A stretch of 64,000 nt of DNA from Cellvibrionaceae bacterium (GTDB lineage: Bacteria; Pseudomonadota; Gammaproteobacteria; Pseudomonadales; Cellvibrionaceae), in NCBI GenBank assembly GCA_021151695.1, contig JAGKWU010000004.1, positions 248,001-312,000 of the forward strand, in the 5' to 3' direction. Shown piece after piece: positions 26,576 through 34,998 of the stretch. A program made the translations under genes and the position numbers. How positions within the stretch are numbered: position 1 is the first letter of the stretch; each line of letters opens with the position of its first letter. The notes beneath the pieces are model-generated. The model saw only the letters and a list, made by a program, of their open reading frames with translations. It made no database searches and was not told the origin of the DNA.

Positions 26576-28150
26576 CTAACGCCGCTTAATTTCCCCCTGT
26601 ATTACTTTAACCTCTCTAGGCCACGGTGAAGCGGATCTTTGCCCCTCCGGAAGCAACTGCGCAGCCTGGCGGGCCTTTGCAGAAGAAGGATAACGCCCTG
26701 TTACAACAACAAACCAATCATTACCTTGACGCTTACCTCTAAATAACACCAGGTCCTTTTTATTTGGCTGCGCAGCAATATATTCCCGCGCAGACTTTTC
26801 CGAACTCAAGCCCACCAACTGTAAGGTGTATTCCGATTCACTCCAAGACATGATTGCCTTTTCCTGTTCGGATAAACCTTCACTTGCAGTCGTATTTTTT
26901 GACGTGGAGAATTCAACAGCAGCCGATTTAGCCACTTGATTATCTGCTAACTTTTTGACTGAGGAGGATGCCGAACTCTGGCGTAATTTAGATGTTGCCT
27001 CGCCATGCATGCTATTGGTTTGAACCAACGGAACCACACTTTGTTTTACTAGCGCAGCCTCGGAAGAAACCGCATTGGAGGATGCCGTTGCAGATCGAAC
27101 TTCAGCAGCAGAGGCAACAGTGCTGATATCAGATGCTGCAACGGACGCAACCGAGGAAACCGCCAAAGACGATAAAGTTTGAGCAGATGAGACATTACCA
27201 ATCTTGCTTACAGGAATAGGATTAACTAATTGCTCCGCTGGCACGGAAGGAGATTTATTTAAATACAAATACCACATCAACAACCCTGCGCCTAAAACTG
27301 AAGCGGCGATAATGTGAGGAAGCGGCAATGAACGACGAGCAAAAGCAGCAGGTTTAGACACAGAAACGCTTGCAAGTAATTTATCTTGAGCCAGTTCATG
27401 CAACATCAACAACTGCCCTTGCGCCTGACGCCACCAAGACTCCACCTTAGCCTCAGAAAAAATTTCGGGGCCAAGGTAATCCGCCATTTCCATACGAAAA
27501 TTTAAATAATCAACAGCTTCACTCAACGAAAACTTCTCAAGAAAAAAATCGCTTAAAATCACCTCTGGAACATTAAAATTTTCCAAGCGATCCAGCAGAT
27601 GAGGTTCTGCAAACATCACCAGATGTATGCGAGTTTCATTATTAACACCAAAATTGTTAATCAGCGTAAGCAGGACCTCATCGGTCAGATGGTGCGCGTT
27701 ATCCACGATTAAAACCAGTAGCCCATCCTGATCGGATTGCTTTTGCGCAAACTGAAGAAATGCGTTTTCATCCTGCAGCTCAAATTGCTCCAGCAGATCG
27801 CCAAACAAACTTTCGTAAGTGCTATTGATTTGACCTTCAAGGAAACATATGTCATCCGCATCATCAAGGGCATCTATGAGCGCCTGAGCCATGCGAGTCT
27901 TGCCCACACCATAATCACCAACCACAACCAACAGGTTGTGGCTGAACTGGCATAAGTGAATTAATTGGTCCAATATCTGGCGACGCTGCGCGCCGGAATA
28001 AAATGGAAAATGAGGGTCATCTTCAAACGGATCCACAGACAATCCGTAGCGCTGCCGATAATCAGCAAGAAATTGGGATTCCTGCCCAGCGGCCTCCTCC
28101 CTGGTTAAATGGTCTACAGGCTCTGCAGAAAATGAAGGCTCAGTCCTCAT
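26576..28150 (-). CDS. damX: DamX-like AAA ATPase with SPOR domain
   Basis: 524 aa. N-terminal ExeA-like ATPase: Walker A GDYGVGKT (residues 78-85) and Walker B LLVLIVD ending at D150. One transmembrane helix at about 280-297, a long Ser/Ala-rich periplasmic linker, and a C-terminal SPOR domain (about 438-520) that binds denuded glycan strands at the septum. The order aroK-aroB-this gene is the Pseudomonas/Vibrio arrangement. E. coli DamX keeps the SPOR part but lacks a full ATPase domain, so this is the longer form. Expected role is at the division site; the ATPase role is unknown. The start is 44 bases after aroB. Confidence 0.85.
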   Translation of the reverse strand: MRTEPSFSAEPVDHLTREEAAGQESQFLADYRQRYGLSVDPFEDDPHFPFYSGAQRRQILDQLIHLCQFSHNLLVVVGDYGVGKTRMAQALIDALDDADDICFLEGQINSTYESLFGDLLEQFELQDENAFLQFAQKQSDQDGLLVLIVDNAHHLTDEVLLTLINNFGVNNETRIHLVMFAEPHLLDRLENFNVPEVILSDFFLEKFSLSEAVDYLNFRMEMADYLGPEIFSEAKVESWWRQAQGQLLMLHELAQDKLLASVSVSKPAAFARRSLPLPHIIAASVLGAGLLMWYLYLNKSPSVPAEQLVNPIPVSKIGNVSSAQTLSSLAVSSVASVAASDISTVASAAEVRSATASSNAVSSEAALVKQSVVPLVQTNSMHGEATSKLRQSSASSSVKKLADNQVAKSAAVEFSTSKNTTASEGLSEQEKAIMSWSESEYTLQLVGLSSEKSAREYIAAQPNKKDLVLFRGKRQGNDWFVVVTGRYPSSAKARQAAQLLPEGQRSASPWPREVKVIQGEIKRR

Positions 28151-28194
28151 AGCATGTGTCTCTCAATCTTTTACTAGACAATGTTGAATGTTTG

Positions 28195-29271
28195 TCAACG
28201 ACAGGCTGCAAAAGTTTGCATCAATAAATCTGTCTGTATATCACTGGTAACAATCGCTTTCCCCATCGACTCCAACAAGACCAGACGCAAGCGACCATCC
28301 AGCACTTTTTTATCCACACCCATAAGAGTCACAAATTGTTCCGGCGTCATATCTGCTGGAGCTTTTACCGGTAAATTTGCGCGCATCAATATAGCAACAA
28401 TGCGATCATATTCATTAGAACTGATTGCACCGCGACGCAATGACAAATCTGCAGCCATCACCATACCAGCCGCTACCGCCTCACCATGCAACCAATTACC
28501 ATACCCCTGGGCAGTTTCTATAGCATGACCAAACGTGTGCCCCAAATTTAAAATCGCTCGAATACCGCCTTCATGCTCATCCTGCGCCACCACCTCCGCT
28601 TTATTTTCACAAGAGCGTTTAACGGCGTATGCAAGCGAGTCTTCGTCACCAGCCAATAAAAGATCAATATTTTGCTCAAGCCAAACAAAGAATTCGTAAT
28701 CACAAATCAGGCCATATTTGATAACTTCGGCGAGCCCCGCTGATAACTCTCGGGGAGGCAAACTTTTTAAGAGAGATATATCTGCAACAACCGCTTTAGG
28801 CTGATAAAAAGCGCCAATCATATTTTTCCCCATCGGATGATTGACGCCGGTTTTACCTCCAACAGAGGAATCAACCATTGATAACAATGTGGTAGGAATT
28901 TGAATAAAAGCAACACCTCGCTGATAGCATGCTGCAGCAAACCCCGTCATATCGCCTACGACCCCGCCCCCCAGCGCAATTAAGGTTGTCGTGCGATTAT
29001 GTCTGGCAGCTAGTAACCCAGTGAAGATCTGATCCAGTGTTGCCAAATTTTTATGAGCTTCACCATCAGGCAACACCACTACATCTACTTTGAAATCGCC
29101 CAAAGCGCGTTTAAGCACATCCAAATATAAGGGGGCGATGGTTTCGTTAGAGACAATACAAACTTGGGATGAACCAATATGAGAGGTATACAACTGGGGA
29201 TTAGCTAACAGCTGCGCGCCTATGTAAATGGGGTAGCTACGCTCCCCAAGATCAACATTTAATTGATGCAT
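28195..29271 (-). CDS. aroB: 3-dehydroquinate synthase
   Basis: 358 aa. Second step of the shikimate pathway: DAHP to 3-dehydroquinate, NAD+ and a divalent metal as cofactors. The NAD-binding GGGVVGDMTGFAAACY, the PTTLLSMVDSSVGGKTGVNHP segment and the metal ligands in LNLGHTFGHAIE and the HGEAVAAGM histidine are all present. The ATG of MHQLNVDLGERSYPI was chosen; an upstream GTG would add a short tail. Follows aroK on the same strand. Confidence 0.97.
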   Translation of the reverse strand: MHQLNVDLGERSYPIYIGAQLLANPQLYTSHIGSSQVCIVSNETIAPLYLDVLKRALGDFKVDVVVLPDGEAHKNLATLDQIFTGLLAARHNRTTTLIALGGGVVGDMTGFAAACYQRGVAFIQIPTTLLSMVDSSVGGKTGVNHPMGKNMIGAFYQPKAVVADISLLKSLPPRELSAGLAEVIKYGLICDYEFFVWLEQNIDLLLAGDEDSLAYAVKRSCENKAEVVAQDEHEGGIRAILNLGHTFGHAIETAQGYGNWLHGEAVAAGMVMAADLSLRRGAISSNEYDRIVAILMRANLPVKAPADMTPEQFVTLMGVDKKVLDGRLRLVLLESMGKAIVTSDIQTDLLMQTFAACR

Positions 29272-29359
29272 AGGAAAATCTCTACAACAGAAAAGGTAAA
29301 GCACTTTACCATATCAGTCGCAGCAAATTTGCCGAATTATTGATCTGCAGTAACAAAAG

Positions 29360-29875
29360 TTAACGAATGGGAATTAGGGAAGATATTTCCTGAGCCACCA
29401 ATTTGGGTGAACGCCTGTCCGTATTGATTATAAAATCAGCAGCTTCACGATAAAGAGGATCACGCATTGCTAGCAAATCTATGATTTTTTGACGAGGGTT
29501 ATCAACCTGTAATAACGGCCGCTTTTTATCGCGAGCCGTACGCTCAACCAATTGATCAATTGAGGCAGTCAAATAAAATACATATCCTGATGCTTTCATT
29601 ATTTCGCGATTGGGCTCGCGCAAAACTATACCGCCCCCCGTTGCGATAACAATATCTTGTTCTTTCGCAAGCTCAGCCAGTACTGTCGACTCCCTGTCCC
29701 TGAACCCCTCTTCGCCCTCCATATCAAATATCCAGGGAATATTAGCGCCGGTACGTTCTTCTATTACTCGATCGCTATCGCGGAAATTCAAATGCAACTC
29801 GGCCGCGAGAACGCGGCCTATAGTCGACTTGCCAGCCCCCATGGGGCCGACAAGATAAATATTACGTTTATACAT
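29360..29875 (-). CDS. aroK: Shikimate kinase
   Basis: 171 aa, full length. Phosphorylates shikimate at the 3-hydroxyl. P-loop GPMGAGKST at residues 10-18, shikimate-binding DSDRVIEERTG and GFRDRE, the GGGIV loop and the lid region RPLLQ are all in place. Its ATG shares one base with the pilQ stop (TAATG), so the pilus operon reads directly into the shikimate genes, as in Pseudomonas. Confidence 0.97.
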   Translation of the reverse strand: MYKRNIYLVGPMGAGKSTIGRVLAAELHLNFRDSDRVIEERTGANIPWIFDMEGEEGFRDRESTVLAELAKEQDIVIATGGGIVLREPNREIMKASGYVFYLTASIDQLVERTARDKKRPLLQVDNPRQKIIDLLAMRDPLYREAADFIINTDRRSPKLVAQEISSLIPIR

Positions 29876-32028
29876 TAATTAACTAATTTATCAGCAATAA
29901 TTTTAGGTGTAATGAATATCAGCAATTCTGTTTTGGTTTCACCACGTACAGTGTGCTTGAACAAGCGGCCAAGATAGGGAATATCACCCAATACAGGAAC
30001 TTTCACTTCACTATTGTTAGTATCCAAGCCAAACACACCACCCAATACTACAGTTTCACCATTTGGTACCAGTACTTTGGTTTTGAGCTGGGTAATATCA
30101 ATAGCGGGAGTACCTGATTGGGTTACCTCACTGACGCTGTCCTTTGAAATAGCCAAGTCCATAATCACGTGGTTATCCGGTGTGATTTGCGGAGTAACTA
30201 GCAATCGCAGCACCGCATCTTTAAAAGATACAGAAGTAGCCCCACTGGCAGAAGCCTCTTGATAAGGAATTTGCTTACCCGATTTGATTTCAGCCGCCTG
30301 CTTATCGCTGGTTACCACTTTAGGCTGAGCGACAATTTCCGCATAGCCCGCATTCTCCAATGCTGATAATTCCATATCAAGGAAGGTGTTATCCGTCAGA
30401 ATACCCGCTGCAATAGTCCCCGCAGGATTGGATACACCCAGGTCAACAATTTGGTTCTCATTTAAAAGAAGACTCTTACCATCTTGTCCTGTCAGATATT
30501 CGTATGGTGATCCCGGGTTACTATCCAGAGAATCGAGCGAAGCGCCTCCCTCAACCAATCGATTCTTAGTCAAGCCATAACTAACCCCACCCCAACGAAT
30601 ACCAAGTTCTCTACGGAAGTTACTATTTGCAATAACGATTCGCGCTTCAATCATGACTTGACGGATTGGAATATCTATTTGCTCGATTAATTTTTTAAGA
30701 GCCTCTATACGATCAGCAGTATCCGTCACAATAATTGAATTAGTGCGTTCATCAACGATAGCCTGACCCCGCTCCGAAAGCACGCTACCAGTAGTTTGGC
30801 TACCACCACTACCGCCGCCAGACCCACCACCGGAACGAGCCCTGAACAATTCAAACAACTCTTTCGCATTTGCGTAGCGTACGCGAAGATATTCTGTCCG
30901 CAGGGGCGCTAATTCTTCCAATTGTTTTTTGGTAGACAATTCCTGACGCTCACGTTCTGCAATTTCTGCAGCTGGAGCAATCATCAGCACATTACCTTCT
31001 TGGCGCTTATCCAATCCCTTAGTTTTTAATACCAAAGCTAGCGCTTGATCCCAAGGCACATTCTCCAAGCGCAATGTAATACGGCCGTTAACTGTATCGC
31101 TCGCCACCAAGTTAAATTCGTTTGAGTCCGCCAAAATTTGAAGCACAGCCCTGACTTCAATATCCTGGAAATTCAGAGAAAGCTTTTCCCCCGTAAACTG
31201 GAAGTCTTTTTTCTTCTCCTTTTTCTCAGCATCCGTTAGCGGCTTGATACTGACAACATATTCATTGTCAGTTTGATAGGCCATATAGTCGAAATCGCCT
31301 TTCGCAGATATATTGAATATTGAATTTCCGCCCTCTTGATTAGAGTTGATCAAACTAACCGGGGTAGCGAAATCAACAACATCCAAACGACGGCGCAAAT
31401 CTTCAGGCAGGCTCACGTTGGCAAAGGATAACTTTACTCCATTGCCCGTTCCAGCCAAATCAGCATTCACATGAGAGTCCGACAGAGTAACAATAAGCTT
31501 GCCCTCGCCAGCTTCACCACGTCTGAAATCTATATTTGTAATTGAGGTTTTGCCTGCAACTGTTGTTACTTTTTTACCGGGCAAATCCAAATTTGCCTTG
31601 GCATTGTAAGTCTTATTGGAAACCTCTCCACCTTTACGCCCACCAACCTCTATTACATACGAATTTCCATCCCGACGAGTTGTATAGCTAACTGCCTCGT
31701 TAAGATTCAAAATTAAACGCGTGCGCCCATCGCTTGTCAGAACCATGGCTGTTTGGCCATTACCAAACCCTAATGGGAAGCGGCGCTCCTTTAAGCTGCT
31801 GGTTACTTCTGGAAAATCCAAAACAATACGAGCAGGTTTTTCAATGGTGTAGCCCTTAGGTTCCGCCGGTAATTCATCAAACGCCAGACGCACTTCAAAG
31901 CGCTCCCCTGGCAATTCTGCAGTCTTAAGTTCTTTTAAAGTGCTGCCCCATGAATATGCAGATAAGAAGCAAAGCACCAACAAAATGTTATTGCGCATGA
32001 TTAACCCCAATAAAAACAAAATACGCAT
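29875..32028 (-). CDS. pilQ: Type IV pilus secretin
   Basis: 717 aa outer-membrane secretin that forms the channel for the type IV pilus. Two N-terminal AMIN-type domains bind peptidoglycan (ARIVLDFPEVTSS near residue 68 and the SLPEDLRRRLDVVDF region), then the STN/N0 and N1 domains, a Gly-Ser linker (RSGGGSGGGSGGS) and the C-terminal secretin domain ending KTELLIFITPKI. A signal peptide is present from either of two starts: 32028 (AAGGA upstream) or 31998 (GGGG upstream); I kept the longer form. Last of the five pil genes and overlapping aroK by one base. Confidence 0.97.
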   Translation of the reverse strand: MRILFLLGLIMRNNILLVLCFLSAYSWGSTLKELKTAELPGERFEVRLAFDELPAEPKGYTIEKPARIVLDFPEVTSSLKERRFPLGFGNGQTAMVLTSDGRTRLILNLNEAVSYTTRRDGNSYVIEVGGRKGGEVSNKTYNAKANLDLPGKKVTTVAGKTSITNIDFRRGEAGEGKLIVTLSDSHVNADLAGTGNGVKLSFANVSLPEDLRRRLDVVDFATPVSLINSNQEGGNSIFNISAKGDFDYMAYQTDNEYVVSIKPLTDAEKKEKKKDFQFTGEKLSLNFQDIEVRAVLQILADSNEFNLVASDTVNGRITLRLENVPWDQALALVLKTKGLDKRQEGNVLMIAPAAEIAERERQELSTKKQLEELAPLRTEYLRVRYANAKELFELFRARSGGGSGGGSGGSQTTGSVLSERGQAIVDERTNSIIVTDTADRIEALKKLIEQIDIPIRQVMIEARIVIANSNFRRELGIRWGGVSYGLTKNRLVEGGASLDSLDSNPGSPYEYLTGQDGKSLLLNENQIVDLGVSNPAGTIAAGILTDNTFLDMELSALENAGYAEIVAQPKVVTSDKQAAEIKSGKQIPYQEASASGATSVSFKDAVLRLLVTPQITPDNHVIMDLAISKDSVSEVTQSGTPAIDITQLKTKVLVPNGETVVLGGVFGLDTNNSEVKVPVLGDIPYLGRLFKHTVRGETKTELLIFITPKIIADKLVN

Positions 32029-32033
32029 GTTTA

Positions 32034-32567
32034 TTATTCCTTTGCTTCCAATTTGATGATTTTTGGACGCTCAACCCAACCACTAGCTCCGTCAGGCACA
32101 ATTTCCAGCAATTCAAGCTGGGTGCCCTGGGTAGAAATAATTTTTCCAAAATTTCTGCCCATATAGTTGCCCGTTGTAACCTGGGTAACCTTCCCTTCCC
32201 CATCATCAATCAATGCCCACAATTTACCTGCCTTTTTGAGAGTACCCACCATCTTCAAACTGGCAATATTGAAACTTTCCAAATATTCGCGCTCGCGATT
32301 GAGATCAGGTTCAACTGTTCTCCCACCCTTATTGGTAGTTTCGTCTACCGGGATTGGCCGTTCAAAAGGGCTACGCAACGTCATAGCGCTATAAGCATAA
32401 GGTTTGAATGGCTTAAAAGCGGGCAAAGGATCTATTTGCCCATGAGGACGACGCTTGGCCTCAGCCATAAAATTTCGCAAATCCTGTTGATCATCCGATG
32501 AGCTGCAACTTGTTAAACCACAGGCAAGCATTAGCGTACCAAGGGCTATTATCCGAGGCATTGTCAT
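32034..32567 (-). CDS. pilP: Type IV pilus lipoprotein PilP
   Basis: 177-aa inner-membrane lipoprotein linking PilN/PilO to the PilQ secretin. Signal ends GLTSC (lipidated C21, followed by SSSDD). The C-terminal beta domain (SLKMVGTLKKAGKLWALIDDGEGKV...GNYMGRNFGKI) is the conserved PilP fold. The start overlaps the pilO stop by 4 bases (ATGA). Confidence 0.95.
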   Translation of the reverse strand: MTMPRIIALGTLMLACGLTSCSSSDDQQDLRNFMAEAKRRPHGQIDPLPAFKPFKPYAYSAMTLRSPFERPIPVDETTNKGGRTVEPDLNREREYLESFNIASLKMVGTLKKAGKLWALIDDGEGKVTQVTTGNYMGRNFGKIISTQGTQLELLEIVPDGASGWVERPKIIKLEAKE

Positions 32568-33181
32568 TCATTTGCCTCCTGAGATTTGTATCGATAAGTC
32601 TTAGCTGAAATCTGCATATTCAGCACACCCGAATCTCTCTTTTTCTGAATCGTGTAATCATGGAGTGTCACTATACGCGGCATACCAGCGACACCACTGA
32701 TAAAACTTCCCATATCGTGGTATCCGCCATCGACACTAATTTTAAATGGCACTTCAATATAATATTCGGAGGTTTTTTCTTGCTCTATAGTCGTGGCATT
32801 AATAGTTAATCCACTTTCGGTTCCTCGAGCTTCTATATCATCCAATAACCCGGCAATTTCTGTCTTGGATGGCAAGCGCGATATCAATGACTTGAAAGTC
32901 AAATCCATCTCTTCCATCTGGGCACGATAGGCGTCCAGGTTCGCAGCCTCAAAACTTTTCGTCTCGTATTCCTTTCTCAAAGTAGTCTCTTTGGATTTGG
33001 AAGTTTCGAGTTGCTCATTGAGTTCGCTAATTTTCACATAATAGGTTAATGAAAAAACGAGAATCACCAACAAAACCGCAACAAAGACTTTTGCTGGCAA
33101 AGGCCAAACGCCTACTTTTTCGAAGTCTATATCATTAACATCAAAGTTTTTGAGCTGCTCTAAGGTATCGTTTAGGGCCAT
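32564..33181 (-). CDS. pilO: Type IV pilus alignment protein PilO
   Basis: 205 aa, bitopic inner-membrane protein: one N-terminal transmembrane helix (about residues 31-48), a coiled coil (ISELNEQLETSKSKETTLRKE region) and a periplasmic ferredoxin-like domain. Heterodimerises with PilN. Two bases separate it from pilN; it overlaps pilP by 4. Confidence 0.95.
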   Translation of the reverse strand: MALNDTLEQLKNFDVNDIDFEKVGVWPLPAKVFVAVLLVILVFSLTYYVKISELNEQLETSKSKETTLRKEYETKSFEAANLDAYRAQMEEMDLTFKSLISRLPSKTEIAGLLDDIEARGTESGLTINATTIEQEKTSEYYIEVPFKISVDGGYHDMGSFISGVAGMPRIVTLHDYTIQKKRDSGVLNMQISAKTYRYKSQEANE

Positions 33182-33183
33182 TA

Positions 33184-33777
33184 TTATTTGCCTCCTGCTT
33201 TTTTAGCAGCATCGCTTTGCGCGGCATCCTGTTCTTTAGGAACAGCAGTACTAACAGACATTTTAAATGCTTGCGCCGCCTCGCCTTCACGGGGCACCGC
33301 GCTCACCGATGAAAGTTTTGGTCCGGCAAACCAGTCAGAGTCCTCCAGATTACGCATCAGAGTAGACACTCGACTATATGATTCGGCAACGCCCTCCAAA
33401 CTAATTTCGTTACCATGTCGCGACAGCGACGTTAAAAATACCCCATCAGGTATGGCTCTAACCAAATCATCAAAATAGCGAACAATCAGCGGGCGGGTAC
33501 CTTCCAAATCTTGGATAATCTTGATACGGGCCAACAGGTCGTCGCGCTTTTTCTTTAACTCACTGATTTCTTTAACTTGTTTTTCCAAATTGGAAATTTC
33601 AGTTTGCAATATTTTATTACGGGCATCCTGATTTTCGATGGAGCCTTCAACACTGGCCACCCACAAATAAGCCGATAGCGCGGACACCATCAACACCGCG
33701 CCCATAGCCACCAGAAACTGTTCTTTTTTCTCTTTGCGATAGGCTTCACGCCACGGCAATAAGTTAATCTTTGCCAT
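33184..33777 (-). CDS. pilN: Type IV pilus alignment protein PilN
   Basis: 197 aa. The short cytoplasmic N-terminal motif MAKINLLPWREAYR binds PilM; one transmembrane helix (about 22-44), a coiled coil (about 50-85) and a periplasmic domain follow. Its ATG shares a base with the pilM stop (TAATG). Confidence 0.96.
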   Translation of the reverse strand: MAKINLLPWREAYRKEKKEQFLVAMGAVLMVSALSAYLWVASVEGSIENQDARNKILQTEISNLEKQVKEISELKKKRDDLLARIKIIQDLEGTRPLIVRYFDDLVRAIPDGVFLTSLSRHGNEISLEGVAESYSRVSTLMRNLEDSDWFAGPKLSSVSAVPREGEAAQAFKMSVSTAVPKEQDAAQSDAAKKAGGK

Positions 33778-34844
33778 TAATCGAAACTCCTCATCGCAAG
33801 GCCAGTCACAATCATCAGTGAGGGGGCATCATTCGCCAGCGAAACGGCATTTACCCTTGATGACACCGACATACGCGCAAAAGGATTTGCCACTACGGTT
33901 TGGGTACCCAACTTTTCTTCAATCAGGCCCACCAATCCTTCAAGGGACGCAACGCCGCCAGCGAGAATGATGTAATCGACATCGTTGTATTGACTGGCAG
34001 AGAAGAAAAATTGCAGAGAGCGGGTAACTTGCTGGACTACCGCTTCTTTGAACGGACCAAGCACCTCTGACTCATAATCATCCGGCAAACCGCCCTGTTT
34101 TTTAGCAAGGCCAGCCTCTTCGCGCGACAGACCGTAGCGACGCTGGATTTCTTCGGTCAGTTGCTTGCCACCAAACAGTTGTTCGCGGGTGTAGACTGTT
34201 TTCCCATCAACCAAAACACTCAAGGTAGTCATAGTCGCGCCTATATCAATAATGGCGACCACCTGACCTTCCTGATCTTCCAGCTGTTCGGAAATAAGCT
34301 CGAAGGCGCGCTCCATGCTGTAAGCTTCTATATCCACTTTTTCTGGAATTAATTCGGAAAGCTGAAGCACACTGGCTCGCATCTCTACGTTTTCGCGGCG
34401 GCATGCGGCCAACAGAACTTCTACCTGATCGGGATTTCGCGGGGATACTCCCTGCACTTCAAAGTCGATGGCGACCTCTTCCAGCGGGAAGGGGATATAT
34501 TGATCAGCCTCAAGGGAGATCTGGGTTTCCATGGCGTCATCGCTAAGGCCCGCTGGAAGATCGATCATCTTGGTGATCACAGCAGAACCTGCTACCGCCA
34601 CAGCAGCATGTTTTAATTTTGTTTTGGATTGCTTGACCATGGACTTGATGACTTCCGCCACCGCTTCCTGGTCATTGATATTTTTTTCAACCACCGCGTT
34701 GGGCGGCAGGGCTTTAACGGCGTATGTTTCAACGCGGTAACGGTCGCCTTGGCGGCTGAGCTCCAATAGCTTTACCGAGGTGGAACTGATATCCAACCCG
34801 ATTACCGGTTTCGCCTTTTTTTCAAGGAAGCTTAAAATGCCCAT
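33777..34844 (-). CDS. pilM: Type IV pilus actin-like protein PilM
   Basis: 355 aa, cytoplasmic actin/FtsA-like ATPase of the pilus assembly platform. Phosphate-binding motifs GLDISSTSVKLLELS (near residue 16) and IDIGATMTTLSVLVDGK (about 195), and the adenosine motif IILAGGVASLEGL are present. First gene of the pilMNOPQ-aroK-aroB unit; the divergent neighbour is ponA, as in Pseudomonas. Confidence 0.97.
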   Translation of the reverse strand: MGILSFLEKKAKPVIGLDISSTSVKLLELSRQGDRYRVETYAVKALPPNAVVEKNINDQEAVAEVIKSMVKQSKTKLKHAAVAVAGSAVITKMIDLPAGLSDDAMETQISLEADQYIPFPLEEVAIDFEVQGVSPRNPDQVEVLLAACRRENVEMRASVLQLSELIPEKVDIEAYSMERAFELISEQLEDQEGQVVAIIDIGATMTTLSVLVDGKTVYTREQLFGGKQLTEEIQRRYGLSREEAGLAKKQGGLPDDYESEVLGPFKEAVVQQVTRSLQFFFSASQYNDVDYIILAGGVASLEGLVGLIEEKLGTQTVVANPFARMSVSSRVNAVSLANDAPSLMIVTGLAMRSFD

Positions 34845-34880
34845 TTTTCTATCTATATCCGTAACTTAGACGTTGTTTAT

Positions 34881-34908
34881 GTTATAGCACTTTAACTTAA
34901 GCCTGCAA
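34881..34908 (-). promoter_or_regulatory. Sigma70 promoter of the pilMNOPQ operon
   Basis: Leftward: TTGCAG, 16-base spacer, TATAAC, about 37 bases upstream of the pilM start codon. Confidence 0.6.
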
Positions 34909-34943
34909 CAAACAGATGAATATGTAAACAGGCAAAAAGCTCG

Positions 34944-34949
34944 TATAAT
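34944..34949 (+). promoter_or_regulatory. -10 box of the ponA promoter
   Basis: A perfect TATAAT; no strong -35 at the right distance (TATGTA with 17-base spacing). It overlaps an upstream in-frame start of ponA at 34948, so the mRNA should begin near 34956 and translation at 34999. Confidence 0.6.
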
Positions 34950-34998
34950 GCCGGCCAACCGGCGCAAAGTAGCTAACTCATTAATTCTCTTGGAAAAA